Shown here: piece by piece, positions 54,908 through 63,063 of the stretch
Numbering within the stretch: position 1 is the first letter of the stretch
Layout: each line of letters opens with the position of its first letter
DNA from: Protofrankia sp963555925
GTDB lineage: Bacteria > Actinomycetota > Actinomycetes > Frankiales > Frankiaceae
Length of the DNA stretch: 64,000 bases
Reading direction: 5' to 3'
Assembly: GCA_963555925.1 (NCBI GenBank)
Contig: CAUVXJ010000102.1
Coordinates: 118,066-182,065, forward strand
Notes under the pieces: generated by a model
What the model saw: only the letters and a program-made list of their open reading frames with translations
What the model was told of the DNA's origin: nothing
Databases searched by the model: none
Position numbers and translations under genes: made by a program

Positions 54908-55319
54908 TCGGAATCACTCTGTCGGGGCTGCGGGCCGCGGCCGGTTGCTACTCGGCGCGGCTGGGTGCGCGCTCGGCATCGGCTATCTTGTCGTTGTTGA
55001 TCCGCACGACCCGAATGCGGTCATGCCACGCTGTCCGACGAAGATCGCCACCGGGCTCGACTGCCCGGCATGTGGAAGCCTTCGGCTGGTTCACGATCTC
55101 CTTCACGGTCATGCGAGGGCCGCGGTTCACGACAATCCCTTTGTCCTGCTCTGCAGTCCGGCGCTGATGTACCTGGGCTGGCGGCACCTGCGTGCGGCCA
55201 GGCTGGGCGAACGGACCCGGGTTCCCCGGCCACTTGCTTATGGCCTTGCAGGCGGCGCGCTCGTCTGGATGGTCGTGCGCAACCTGCCCGGGTGGCCCCT
55301 GAAGCCGACGTCCACCTGA
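54900..55319 (+). CDS. DUF2752 membrane protein
   Basis: A 139-residue protein with the DUF2752 hallmark C-P-x4-T-G-x2-C-P-x-C-G-x2-R (CPTKIATGLDCPACGSLR, about residues 45-62) between three hydrophobic helices. The function of the family is unknown; the cysteine motif suggests metal binding or redox. GTG 54900 lies inside the last codons of the TM2 gene, indicating coupling. TM2 and DUF2752 genes are frequent neighbours in actinobacteria. Confidence 0.9.
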   Translation: MTDRNHSVGAAGRGRLLLGAAGCALGIGYLVVVDPHDPNAVMPRCPTKIATGLDCPACGSLRLVHDLLHGHARAAVHDNPFVLLCSPALMYLGWRHLRAARLGERTRVPRPLAYGLAGGALVWMVVRNLPGWPLKPTST

Positions 55320-55334
55320 GCAAGCGGCAGGTGG

Positions 55335-57086
55335 TCAGCAGCCCGGCGAGGCTGCCACCTCGGCGGAACACCCCGGCTTGATCACCTTACGGATCGTGAT
55401 CTGCCCATCCGATCCGAAGGACTTCACCACGACCGAATGTTGCAACCCTTCGGCCACCAGCGGAAGATCATGCAGGGTGGACGGCATCAGCGTGCCGAGA
55501 ACGAAGTAGTCGACATCCTGCCAGCCGTTCGTAAGCTTTCCGCGAACCGCGGGGTCGAGGTCCAGCTTGTAGAACCAGATCGGGTCCGGCTTTTTCCCCG
55601 CGATCACAAGATCAGTCCAGATGTTGTCGTCCGTCACGACGGTGTGGCCGTTGGGCACGTTCTCGATGTACCAGCGTGCGGCGTCCCGGCTCGGCCCGCT
55701 GTCGTCGGCGGTCAGCGCGGTACGCAACGTCGGCGCCCACCGGCCGGGCAGTGCCACCAGGCCCAGGATCACCACGCAGACCACGACGGCGACGCGCGTC
55801 GTCCTGGCTGCGGCGAGCCGGCGCCGCCTGGCCGCCGCGTTCGACCCACGAATGATCCCCGGAGTCGGGCCTGCGGCGCCGCGGAAGAAAGACGATCGCA
55901 CCGCCTGTGGCCCTCGAGTGGCCCGGGGAAGGGTCACGTCGAGCATTCCAGCGCTACACAGCGCCGCGAACGGCAACATCGCCGTCACGTAGGCGTACGG
56001 CATGTAGCCGTCACGGAACATGAAGACAACCTGGATCAGAAGCAGCGCCGCGACCATCCGAAGACGCCTGACACAGAGCGCTGGGACCGCAGCGAGGACA
56101 CCGGCACCCAGCAGATACGGATCCAGGTGCAGCCAGAGGCCAGCCATGCCCTGCGTGCCGCTACCCGCCTGCAGCAGGCTCCCACTCGCCGTCCGTTCCA
56201 AGAGCTGCCATTTGATCGCACGGATCAGCGAGACGTGGTCCGCCCCCTCGAACAGCTCGTTCTTCGCCACCGCATAGAGGAGGTAGATTCCACAGATTGC
56301 CGTCAGGAACCCGAGGAAGTTGCCGCGCACGAACCGCCAGTTACGCGGGTCCCGGTTCGCCCGAAGCAGAAGGTAGACACCCGGTAGGAGCATCAGGGAT
56401 GTTTCCTTCGACCAGAACGCGAAGGCCATGAATATCCCGGACGCGATGGCCGAGCCCACACTGCGCCGTGGCGACGCCGCACAAACCAGGGCGGCCAGCA
56501 CCCACAGCACCGCAATGTTATCGAGGAATGCCAGCCGCTGATACCACACCGCAAGCGGCGCCAGGGAGAACAACAGGACGGCGAGACCGGCGAAAACACG
56601 CCGAAACGCGAGCCGGCGGGCGAGCAGGTAGAGGAGCGCACAACTGACCAGATGGACGACCAGCATGCACTCACGCGCGGCCGTCACCGCCGACGGCGCC
56701 CGTTCGAAGGCATTCGTGACGGTCGTGTATACGGCTATGAACAGCCAACCACCGAAAGGATGATCATACCAGTAGGTGTAGTGAGCGATCTGGCCCCGGT
56801 ACTGCATCGCGTATGCCTGGGCCGCATAGGTGCCCTCATCGTCGTTGATCCGGCCAGGCCAGCCATCGAGGTTGATCCCGTGAACCAACCCGCAGGCAAC
56901 GAGAATAAGTGTCAACAGGGCCAGGCTCCGCCAGTGCGCGAACAGCCAGCCGGCGATGCGCGCTCGGGCAGCGGACATGCGATCCCCGAATATCCGACGA
57001 TCCCGGGTACCGCTGCCGCTGCCGCCGACGGCGATGCCATCCGGATCGGCGACCGGCAGCGTGATCGTGGTCGTGGTCGTGGTCAC
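55335..57086 (-). CDS. GT39-like (PMT/ArnT-type) membrane glycosyltransferase
   Basis: A 583-residue polytopic protein. The first helix pair is followed by the acidic motif GRINDDEGTYAAQAYAM (about residues 73-89), the catalytic aspartate/glutamate loop of polyprenyl-phosphate-sugar transferases. About ten further helices and a periplasmic C-terminal domain follow (ARWYIENVPNGHTVVTDD). Such enzymes move a sugar from a lipid carrier onto a protein, lipid or glycan outside the membrane. GTG 57086 overlaps the stop of the GT2 gene by 4 bases (GTGA), so the two are co-translated. The partial GT2-GtrA gene at the right edge could make its lipid-linked donor. Confidence 0.88.
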   Translation of the reverse strand: MTTTTTTITLPVADPDGIAVGGSGSGTRDRRIFGDRMSAARARIAGWLFAHWRSLALLTLILVACGLVHGINLDGWPGRINDDEGTYAAQAYAMQYRGQIAHYTYWYDHPFGGWLFIAVYTTVTNAFERAPSAVTAARECMLVVHLVSCALLYLLARRLAFRRVFAGLAVLLFSLAPLAVWYQRLAFLDNIAVLWVLAALVCAASPRRSVGSAIASGIFMAFAFWSKETSLMLLPGVYLLLRANRDPRNWRFVRGNFLGFLTAICGIYLLYAVAKNELFEGADHVSLIRAIKWQLLERTASGSLLQAGSGTQGMAGLWLHLDPYLLGAGVLAAVPALCVRRLRMVAALLLIQVVFMFRDGYMPYAYVTAMLPFAALCSAGMLDVTLPRATRGPQAVRSSFFRGAAGPTPGIIRGSNAAARRRRLAAARTTRVAVVVCVVILGLVALPGRWAPTLRTALTADDSGPSRDAARWYIENVPNGHTVVTDDNIWTDLVIAGKKPDPIWFYKLDLDPAVRGKLTNGWQDVDYFVLGTLMPSTLHDLPLVAEGLQHSVVVKSFGSDGQITIRKVIKPGCSAEVAASPGC

Positions 57087-58975
57087 GAAACCCCCTCGAG
57101 CTCGGAGGAGCCCAACATCACCACGTGGTGGGCACCGACATGCGTGGTTTTCTCCCACTGCACCTTGCCCTGGACCAGTCGCACGATGGCGCGTAGCGCC
57201 GCCACGGACAAGACCAGCTGATATACCGGCGCGCTCACGACCAATCGGGCGCTATCGAGTAGACCGGCCTTGAGCTGATATGCATCGGCAAACTCCCGGA
57301 AAGCCGCCTGTTCCGTCATGACCATCAGAATCATCGCCAGCAGCGGTAGCCAGAATATGATCACGAGTCCCACCGGCGCCTTCAGAAAGAACGTGAGCAG
57401 CACCGAGGTGGGCAGGGCCAGCCCGGCAGCGGCCTGGAAGAACGGCATCAAGAGCATTTCCACGGCGAGCGCGCGCCGGCGCCAACCCGGCAGTCCGCGC
57501 CACTCACCCTTTTGGAACACCTGGATGAAGCCCATCATCCACCGGGTCCGTTGCACCACCAGCTTCCCCAGAGTCTCCGGTGTCTCTTCCCGGGTGGTGA
57601 GCTCCGGATGGTAGAAGACCATGGTTTCGACCCCCGCCACCGAGGCACGCACACCGAGGTCACAGTCCTCGGTCAGGCAGGAGACATCCCACCCGCCCAG
57701 CCCGTCGAGAACCTCGCGCCGGATGAATACCGTGTTACCGCCGAGCGGAATGAAACGCGCCACCGCCTGATAGCGCAACCTCGACATGAACCAGATGTAG
57801 TACTCCAGGCAGTTACGTGCCCGCCACCACGATGTGGCGCTGTTGAGCCAGGACGCCAGCGCGCGCAACGGCCCGGCCGATTCCGGTCGCTGCCAGCCCG
57901 CACCGCGGACATTCATCAGCTGGACGCCGCCCTGGAAAATCCCGATCTCGGGATGATTGACGGCGAGTGTGTTCACGTAGGCGAGCAACCCGCCGGCGAC
58001 CAGCGACTCCGCGTCGACGATACCGATCAGATCGCCCTGACAGTACTTCCGCGCATCCTCCAGTGAAAGCGGCTTGCTGCGCATTGCGCTCCGCGGCGTC
58101 ACGAGCTTGACATTGGGGTGACGGTCGGCGAAATCCTGGGCGACTGCACGCGTCTGTCGGTCGACCTCGTCGTCGGATACCACGACGACGAGCTCGAAGA
58201 GGTCCGGCGGGTAAGCACCGGCCAGTAGCTGGGCCAGGGTACGGCCGAGGACGGGCTCCTCCCGTGCGGGCACGATCAGTGAAAAGGTGTGCCGGGCCGG
58301 CGCGCGGTCCTCCAGGTGCACGTGGTCAACCCGTTCGGGCCGCTGCCAGCCGTACTGCGCCCGGACCAGGGTCAACCCGGCGACGAACAGCATCGCGAGC
58401 GACACGGCGGTCCACCCGGCGAGTGCCACGTCGCCGCGGTTCAGATACAGCGCACGGGTCGTCGCTACAAGTAGCGGAACTAGCGGCAGGACGAGACAGC
58501 CGCGAAGGAAGCGCGCACGTGGCGTCGGGTCGGTCTGTACGGCGACAAGCCAGGTGCCGACCACCACGTGCCCGGAAACCACCACCAGCGCACTCACCAG
58601 GGTGACGACCGCCTGGTGGATGCTGACCTGTCCGACCACCGGAGCGCTCCGGTCGTTTGCCGTCAGCTCGACGAAGATGAGCCAGCCGACCGCCTCGGTC
58701 GACATGCGAGCCGTCTCGGACCACAACCAGCCGGCCTGCCGGCGCCACCCGGTGAAGTCCCGGTCAAGACCTTGTACGAGAAATATCGTGGCAACGACCG
58801 AGTATCCGTACGCGACCTGGCCCCCCACCCCGAGAAACCACGCGAACACGACCGACAATGCGACGCGGATGAACACGCTCATCCCACCGCTCACCACGAA
58901 ACGCGGCCGTCCGGATGGGCTGTCCAAACGGGTTCGCAGCGGCGGTGGCGGGGCAAGTACCTGGCTGGGATTCAC
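57083..58975 (-). CDS. Processive family 2 glycosyltransferase, cellulose synthase-like (CslA-type)
   Basis: A 630-residue membrane GT2. N-terminal helices lead to the glycosyltransferase domain (about residues 230-460) with FSLIVPAREE, VVVVSDDEVD, the D-x-D-like GIVDAESLVAGG, TEDCDLGVRASV (catalytic T-E-D) and VVQRTRWMMGFIQV (Q-x-x-R-W), then several C-terminal helices. These are the features of processive beta-glycan synthases such as CslA and BcsA. The neighbouring radical-copper oxidase makes a CslA/GlxA-type role plausible: synthesis of an extracellular glycan that is then oxidised. The start MNPSQVLAPP lies 18 bases after the Sco gene stop. Confidence 0.9.
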   Translation of the reverse strand: MNPSQVLAPPPPLRTRLDSPSGRPRFVVSGGMSVFIRVALSVVFAWFLGVGGQVAYGYSVVATIFLVQGLDRDFTGWRRQAGWLWSETARMSTEAVGWLIFVELTANDRSAPVVGQVSIHQAVVTLVSALVVVSGHVVVGTWLVAVQTDPTPRARFLRGCLVLPLVPLLVATTRALYLNRGDVALAGWTAVSLAMLFVAGLTLVRAQYGWQRPERVDHVHLEDRAPARHTFSLIVPAREEPVLGRTLAQLLAGAYPPDLFELVVVVSDDEVDRQTRAVAQDFADRHPNVKLVTPRSAMRSKPLSLEDARKYCQGDLIGIVDAESLVAGGLLAYVNTLAVNHPEIGIFQGGVQLMNVRGAGWQRPESAGPLRALASWLNSATSWWRARNCLEYYIWFMSRLRYQAVARFIPLGGNTVFIRREVLDGLGGWDVSCLTEDCDLGVRASVAGVETMVFYHPELTTREETPETLGKLVVQRTRWMMGFIQVFQKGEWRGLPGWRRRALAVEMLLMPFFQAAAGLALPTSVLLTFFLKAPVGLVIIFWLPLLAMILMVMTEQAAFREFADAYQLKAGLLDSARLVVSAPVYQLVLSVAALRAIVRLVQGKVQWEKTTHVGAHHVVMLGSSELEGVS

Positions 58976-58993
58976 AGATTCCTACCTGAGTTC

Positions 58994-59710
58994 TCACGAG
59001 ACGGCGACCAGCCGCGGGAAGTCGGCCGCATAGTCTGCGACCTTGGTACTGGCAAAATAAAGAACGTGTTCGGTGTCATCGGCGCCATAGCCGGCGACCT
59101 GGGCCGCATGCGCCACGCTGTACCGGCCACCCGGTACCTGTTGCGCGCTCGCGAGCGGGACGCCGGCCGCCTGCTGCGCGGCATCAAGCTGCGCTGGTGA
59201 ACCGGTGAGCCCGACGAAGGTGGCATCGAACTGGTTCAACCAGCGCCGGAGCACTCCCGCTGTGTCACGGCCGGGATCGGTCGTGACGAAGACGACGGTG
59301 ACCGCTCCGCCGACAGCCGGGCTCACCAGTTGCTTGGCCGCGGCGATATCAGCCATTGTCGTCGGGCAGACATCCGCGCAGTTGGTATAGCCGAAGAACA
59401 GAAGCGTGGCCCGGCCGGCGGTCTCCTTGGCAAAGTCGAAACTCCGCCCAGAGGTGTCGGTCAGTGTGAACGAAGGCCGGGGCCTGGACACCTTCGCAAC
59501 GGTGCCGTGCCACCCGCCCGCCGCCGGCCCGGCATTCGATGATGGACGTACCGCCGACGGAGGTATAGATGGGCCACCGGAGACCGCCGGGTGTGCTGCC
59601 TCCCGTGCGGGCGAGGACGCACACCCGGCCAGACAGCACAATGCCACGGCAACGATCCAGCGGCGGGCGGGTCGAGGACGCCCGACCCGGGCATTGAATC
59701 GCAGGGACAT
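58994..59710 (-). CDS. Sco1/SenC-family copper chaperone lipoprotein
   Basis: A 238-residue protein. The signal ends in a lipobox (CLAGC, about residues 25-29), and a thioredoxin-like Sco domain follows with the copper motif TNCADVCPTTMADI (C-x3-C, about residues 107-120) and the distal histidine in DDTEHVLYF. Sco proteins deliver copper to cytochrome oxidase, and in Streptomyces lividans a Sco protein is also needed to load copper into GlxA. Its position in the same operon as a GlxA-like oxidase suggests the second role here. ATG 59710 with AGAGAGG upstream. Confidence 0.92.
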   Translation of the reverse strand: MSLRFNARVGRPRPARRWIVAVALCCLAGCASSPAREAAHPAVSGGPSIPPSAVRPSSNAGPAAGGWHGTVAKVSRPRPSFTLTDTSGRSFDFAKETAGRATLLFFGYTNCADVCPTTMADIAAAKQLVSPAVGGAVTVVFVTTDPGRDTAGVLRRWLNQFDATFVGLTGSPAQLDAAQQAAGVPLASAQQVPGGRYSVAHAAQVAGYGADDTEHVLYFASTKVADYAADFPRLVAVS

Positions 59711-59734
59711 TCCCCGACCTCTCTGTCGTTGCCC

Positions 59735-59837
59735 GGCCAAAGGCCGCGCGATCCTGTCCTTTGCGCGGCCGGAGGCCCCAAGAGAACCATGGCCAAAGGC
59801 CGCGCGATCCTGTCCTTTGCGCGGCCGGCGGCCCCAA
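59735..59837. repeat. Two 47-bp direct repeats, each with an internal hairpin
   Basis: Copies at 59735-59781 and 59791-59837 differ at one base. Each contains GGCCGCGC and GCGCGGCC around a 13-base loop, so each can form an 8-bp hairpin. They fill the gap between the small secreted-protein gene and the Sco gene. A diverged relative is at 23926-23960. Confidence 0.95.
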
Positions 59838-59842
59838 TGGAA

Positions 59843-60268
59843 TCAGGATGCGCAGACGGTCTCGCCGCGAGAAGCTGTCTTTCCGGGTCCGGCGAGATGC
59901 TTGCTGTCCACGCCGATTACCGTGAGCGGGCCGAATCCGGCTGCTCGCAGGAAATCACAGTCGACCGCGCGGCCACCGGGAGCGACCTTCGGAACACAGA
60001 CGTTGGAATTACCGCCCGCGTCCGCGTAGTTGTGGTCACAGCCGTCCACCCACAGTGTCGCCGGGGACGGTCTGCCATTTCCATGTGGCTGCACCCGACC
60101 GCTGAGGTCCCGGTTGCCGGGACCTACGGAATGCTCGACCGCGACCACACGGACCTGCCCGCCGGCCCGTGTGCCCGACGTCGACCCGGTCACACGCAGG
60201 GTGACGAGCAGGCCCACGGCGACGCACAGCACGGCGGCCGCACCGAGCAGGATTCTTTTCCTGGTCAT
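59843..60268 (-). CDS. Small exported protein of unknown function
   Basis: A 141-residue protein with a basic start and one helix (ILLGAAAVLCVAVGLLVTL, residues 5-23) and a secreted domain with four cysteines (VDGCDHNYADAG, SNVCVPKVAPGG, VDCDFLRAAGFGPL and a C-terminal cysteine). The layout V-W-V-D-G-C-D...C-V-P...C is seen in small secreted actinobacterial proteins but I cannot name a family with certainty. The ATG overlaps the oxidase stop (ATGA), so it is co-translated with it and may be a partner subunit. Confidence 0.75.
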   Translation of the reverse strand: MTRKRILLGAAAVLCVAVGLLVTLRVTGSTSGTRAGGQVRVVAVEHSVGPGNRDLSGRVQPHGNGRPSPATLWVDGCDHNYADAGGNSNVCVPKVAPGGRAVDCDFLRAAGFGPLTVIGVDSKHLAGPGKTASRGETVCAS

Positions 60269-63030
60269 CCGACATGCACCCACTTGGCCACGGACGGTAC
60301 TCCGTTCATATCCTGGGCGAACATCATGTAATAGCCGGCCGGCAGCAGGTTCGGGTTGTCCGGCACGGTCACGCTGATGTCCGTGCCCGTTCCGGACAGC
60401 GGCAGGTCGACACTCCGCTGGTTCGGGTCGGACTGATGGGTCACCGACGCCGGGCGAATCAGTGTGACGCGACCGATGTTCCCACTCACAGCCAATTTCT
60501 GCGTCGATCCGTAATCGAACTGGTCGCCGGCGTTGGAAATGGTCGGGCGGTCCCTGGACATGTACCAGGGGGAATAGATGGAGATACCGAGGTCGAAATC
60601 ACCGGTGGCCGGGTTGTTCCCGATGGTCGCCACCCGGCCGTCCGGCAGCAGGAATGCCTCCGAGTGGTACATCCGATCGGCGGGGTCGGCGGGCAGCGAT
60701 GTGAAGGCGTTGGCGACCGGGTCGTACATGGACGCCTCATGTACGGCGTACTGGGGATAGTTGTGCTTCGCGCCGCCGGTCTCGAACACCTTGCCGTCGG
60801 GCAGGATGACGGCGTTCACATACATCTTCGCCGCCGGCAGGTCCGGCCCGGCCGTCCACTGCGGATCTTCCTTGCTCAGGTCGATGATGTCCGTATGGTT
60901 TGTCGGGTCGAGGTCGCTGTAGGAGTTTCCGCCGCCGAAGTCCGCCACCTTCTGGGCCTGGGCCGGCGGCAGGAGCACCGTGGCGCCCTGATCCCGGAAA
61001 TCGATGTCCCGCAGCCCCGGTACATCAGTGATCGTCCCGGTGTCGACGTCGTAGATCTCAGACCCCGAGGTGTCCGGGAGCGCATTGCCGAAGGTGTGCG
61101 TACCGGCGTAGAAGAGCCGGCCGTCCGACATCAGCACCATGTTGGGGTACAGACCCCAGTAGAAGTATGTCTGCGGTACCTCGTTGAACGGCTTCCACTG
61201 GCCCTTCGTCGGGTCGAACATCTCGACGGCGACGTTTCCGGAACCGTTCTCGTTGAGCCCACCCGTGGCGAACACCGAACCGTTTCCGAGGTTCACCAGT
61301 GACGGATACCAGTGCCCACCGCCCGGCGTGTCGTTCGTCTTGGTATACGTGCCGGTCATCGGATCGAAGATGTAACTGCTTGCCAGACCTTTGTAGTTCG
61401 TGGTGGGTGTGGGGTAGGCGAGGGTACCGCCAGCCAGCAGGATCCGTCCGTCGGGAAGCTGGGTGTGCCCGACGCAGAAGAGATCCTCCTGGGTGGGGAC
61501 ATCGGCGAAATCGCCGTTCGACGGATTCCAGATCTTCGAGACGAACTGGTTGTCTGCCGCCGCCGTCCCGTTGTTGCCGGATCCGGCGACGAGCAGAACG
61601 TTCCCCGTGCGCAGCACCGTGGCGTGTACCGAGCGGACCGGAGAATCGTAGGGCAGAGTCTGCCAGGAACCCTGACAGTCACCCGTGCAACCACCCGGTG
61701 GCGGCGGCGGAACGTCCCCCGCGGCTCCCCCACCGGTGTAGCCGGCCCGCACGAGCCCGCCGCCGCCGCCCTGGTAGTACTCGACGCTCACGACGTGCTT
61801 TCCGGCGGTGACCGGCGCGGTGGCCGTGTACGTGGTCGGCCCCTGGTCCTGCCATTGGTTGATGACAAGCGTGCCGTCGACATAGACCCGGACGCCGTCG
61901 TCCGCCGTCACCGTGAACGTGCTGTTCCCGGCCCTGAACTGGTCGGTCCGACTCCAGCGCGCCGAGAAGTTGTACGGTCCGACGCCATCGACACCGGGCC
62001 CGTTCTCACCGTAATCGTAACTGAGTGTGCTCTCACAGCGTTCAGTTTTCGGTGCTCCCGACAGGGTTCTGTTGGGAAAGTAGGACGCCGCCCACTGAGT
62101 GGACAGGCAGGTCAACGACGACGGCGGAGCCGCGGCGGCGTACGACACCTGGGCGACTGCGCCACCGCCGTGCTCGAAGTACTCGACTTTGACCGTATGG
62201 TCGCCAGCCGTGACCGTCGGGCTGGCGGTGAAGGTGGTCGGCCCCTGGTCCCGCCACTGGTCGATCACCAGGGTGTCGTCGATGTAAACCCGAATGCCGT
62301 CGTCGGCCTCGGCGGTGAACGTGACGGTGCCGGCCGAGAACTTCTCGGTCCGGGTCCACCGAACCGAGAAGTTGTCCGCATGGATGCCGGGGACGTCCGG
62401 TGTGCCGGTTCCCCAGTCATGGCTGATGGCATCCTCACACCGCCCGCGCGGAGCACCGGCAAGCGCCGTCCCGGAGAAATACGCCGCCGTCCACTGGGCG
62501 GGCGCACAGCTCGACGGGGGCGGCACCGGCGGGGCGTAGCTGAACTCGGCACGAGCCCCACCGCCGTTCTGGTAGTACTCCACGACTATCGTGTGCTGCC
62601 CGGCTGCCACCGAGGGGCTGGCGGTATAGGTGGTCGGCCCCTGGTCCTTCCATCCCTCAATGACGGTACTGCCGTCCAGGAGAACGCGGATTCCATCATC
62701 CGCGGTCGCGGTGAAGCCGTACTCACCCGGCTCCAGGTAGACCGTACGGGTCCACCGGACCGAATATCCGGACCCGCCCAGACCCCCGATTCCGGGCCCC
62801 GCCTCGCCCCAGTCGAAACTGATGTCGTCGTCGCAACGCGAGCCCACTGCCGGCCCAGCCAGTGTCATGTTGGAAAAATAGTCGCCGGCCCATTGTGTGT
62901 CCGGGCAGCTGACAGCTTTCGCCGTGCCTGGATTGACGACTAGCAGCGCCGCGAACTGGATGGATGCGATCCCGAGAAGTCCCGTCAGGACACGCCTGCG
63001 TCCCGACCTCCGACGTCCTCCCCTAAACAT
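60265..63030 (-). CDS. Secreted radical-copper oxidase (GlxA/galactose-oxidase-like) with three PA14 domains
   Basis: A 921-residue exported protein. An arginine-rich N-terminus and hydrophobic signal (residues 1-39) precede three PA14 carbohydrate-binding-type domains (about 42-170, 175-300 and 310-440; each with the A-D-D-G-[IV]-R-V core) and an AA5-like seven-bladed propeller plus DUF1929 (about 450-921). Radical-copper ligands can be matched: cysteine in DLFCVGHTQLPDG and tyrosine in GHWYPSLVNLG (thioether pair), Tyr-His in RMYHSEAFLLPDG, and histidine in SVTHQSDPNQR. The likely role is oxidising primary alcohols of a surface glycan with release of H2O2. ATG 63030 has AGGAG eight bases upstream and is preferred over GTG 63039. 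The stop overlaps the next gene. Confidence 0.9.
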   Translation of the reverse strand: MFRGGRRRSGRRRVLTGLLGIASIQFAALLVVNPGTAKAVSCPDTQWAGDYFSNMTLAGPAVGSRCDDDISFDWGEAGPGIGGLGGSGYSVRWTRTVYLEPGEYGFTATADDGIRVLLDGSTVIEGWKDQGPTTYTASPSVAAGQHTIVVEYYQNGGGARAEFSYAPPVPPPSSCAPAQWTAAYFSGTALAGAPRGRCEDAISHDWGTGTPDVPGIHADNFSVRWTRTEKFSAGTVTFTAEADDGIRVYIDDTLVIDQWRDQGPTTFTASPTVTAGDHTVKVEYFEHGGGAVAQVSYAAAAPPSSLTCLSTQWAASYFPNRTLSGAPKTERCESTLSYDYGENGPGVDGVGPYNFSARWSRTDQFRAGNSTFTVTADDGVRVYVDGTLVINQWQDQGPTTYTATAPVTAGKHVVSVEYYQGGGGGLVRAGYTGGGAAGDVPPPPPGGCTGDCQGSWQTLPYDSPVRSVHATVLRTGNVLLVAGSGNNGTAAADNQFVSKIWNPSNGDFADVPTQEDLFCVGHTQLPDGRILLAGGTLAYPTPTTNYKGLASSYIFDPMTGTYTKTNDTPGGGHWYPSLVNLGNGSVFATGGLNENGSGNVAVEMFDPTKGQWKPFNEVPQTYFYWGLYPNMVLMSDGRLFYAGTHTFGNALPDTSGSEIYDVDTGTITDVPGLRDIDFRDQGATVLLPPAQAQKVADFGGGNSYSDLDPTNHTDIIDLSKEDPQWTAGPDLPAAKMYVNAVILPDGKVFETGGAKHNYPQYAVHEASMYDPVANAFTSLPADPADRMYHSEAFLLPDGRVATIGNNPATGDFDLGISIYSPWYMSRDRPTISNAGDQFDYGSTQKLAVSGNIGRVTLIRPASVTHQSDPNQRSVDLPLSGTGTDISVTVPDNPNLLPAGYYMMFAQDMNGVPSVAKWVHVG

Positions 63031-63063
63031 TTCCACCACTCCTGGTCGGGATTGTCCGCCGGA

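Noticed and set aside
61312..62943. 543-codon plus-strand frame inside the oxidase gene
   Set aside because: Antisense to the PA14/propeller gene, whose motifs are unmistakable; no ribosome site or family.
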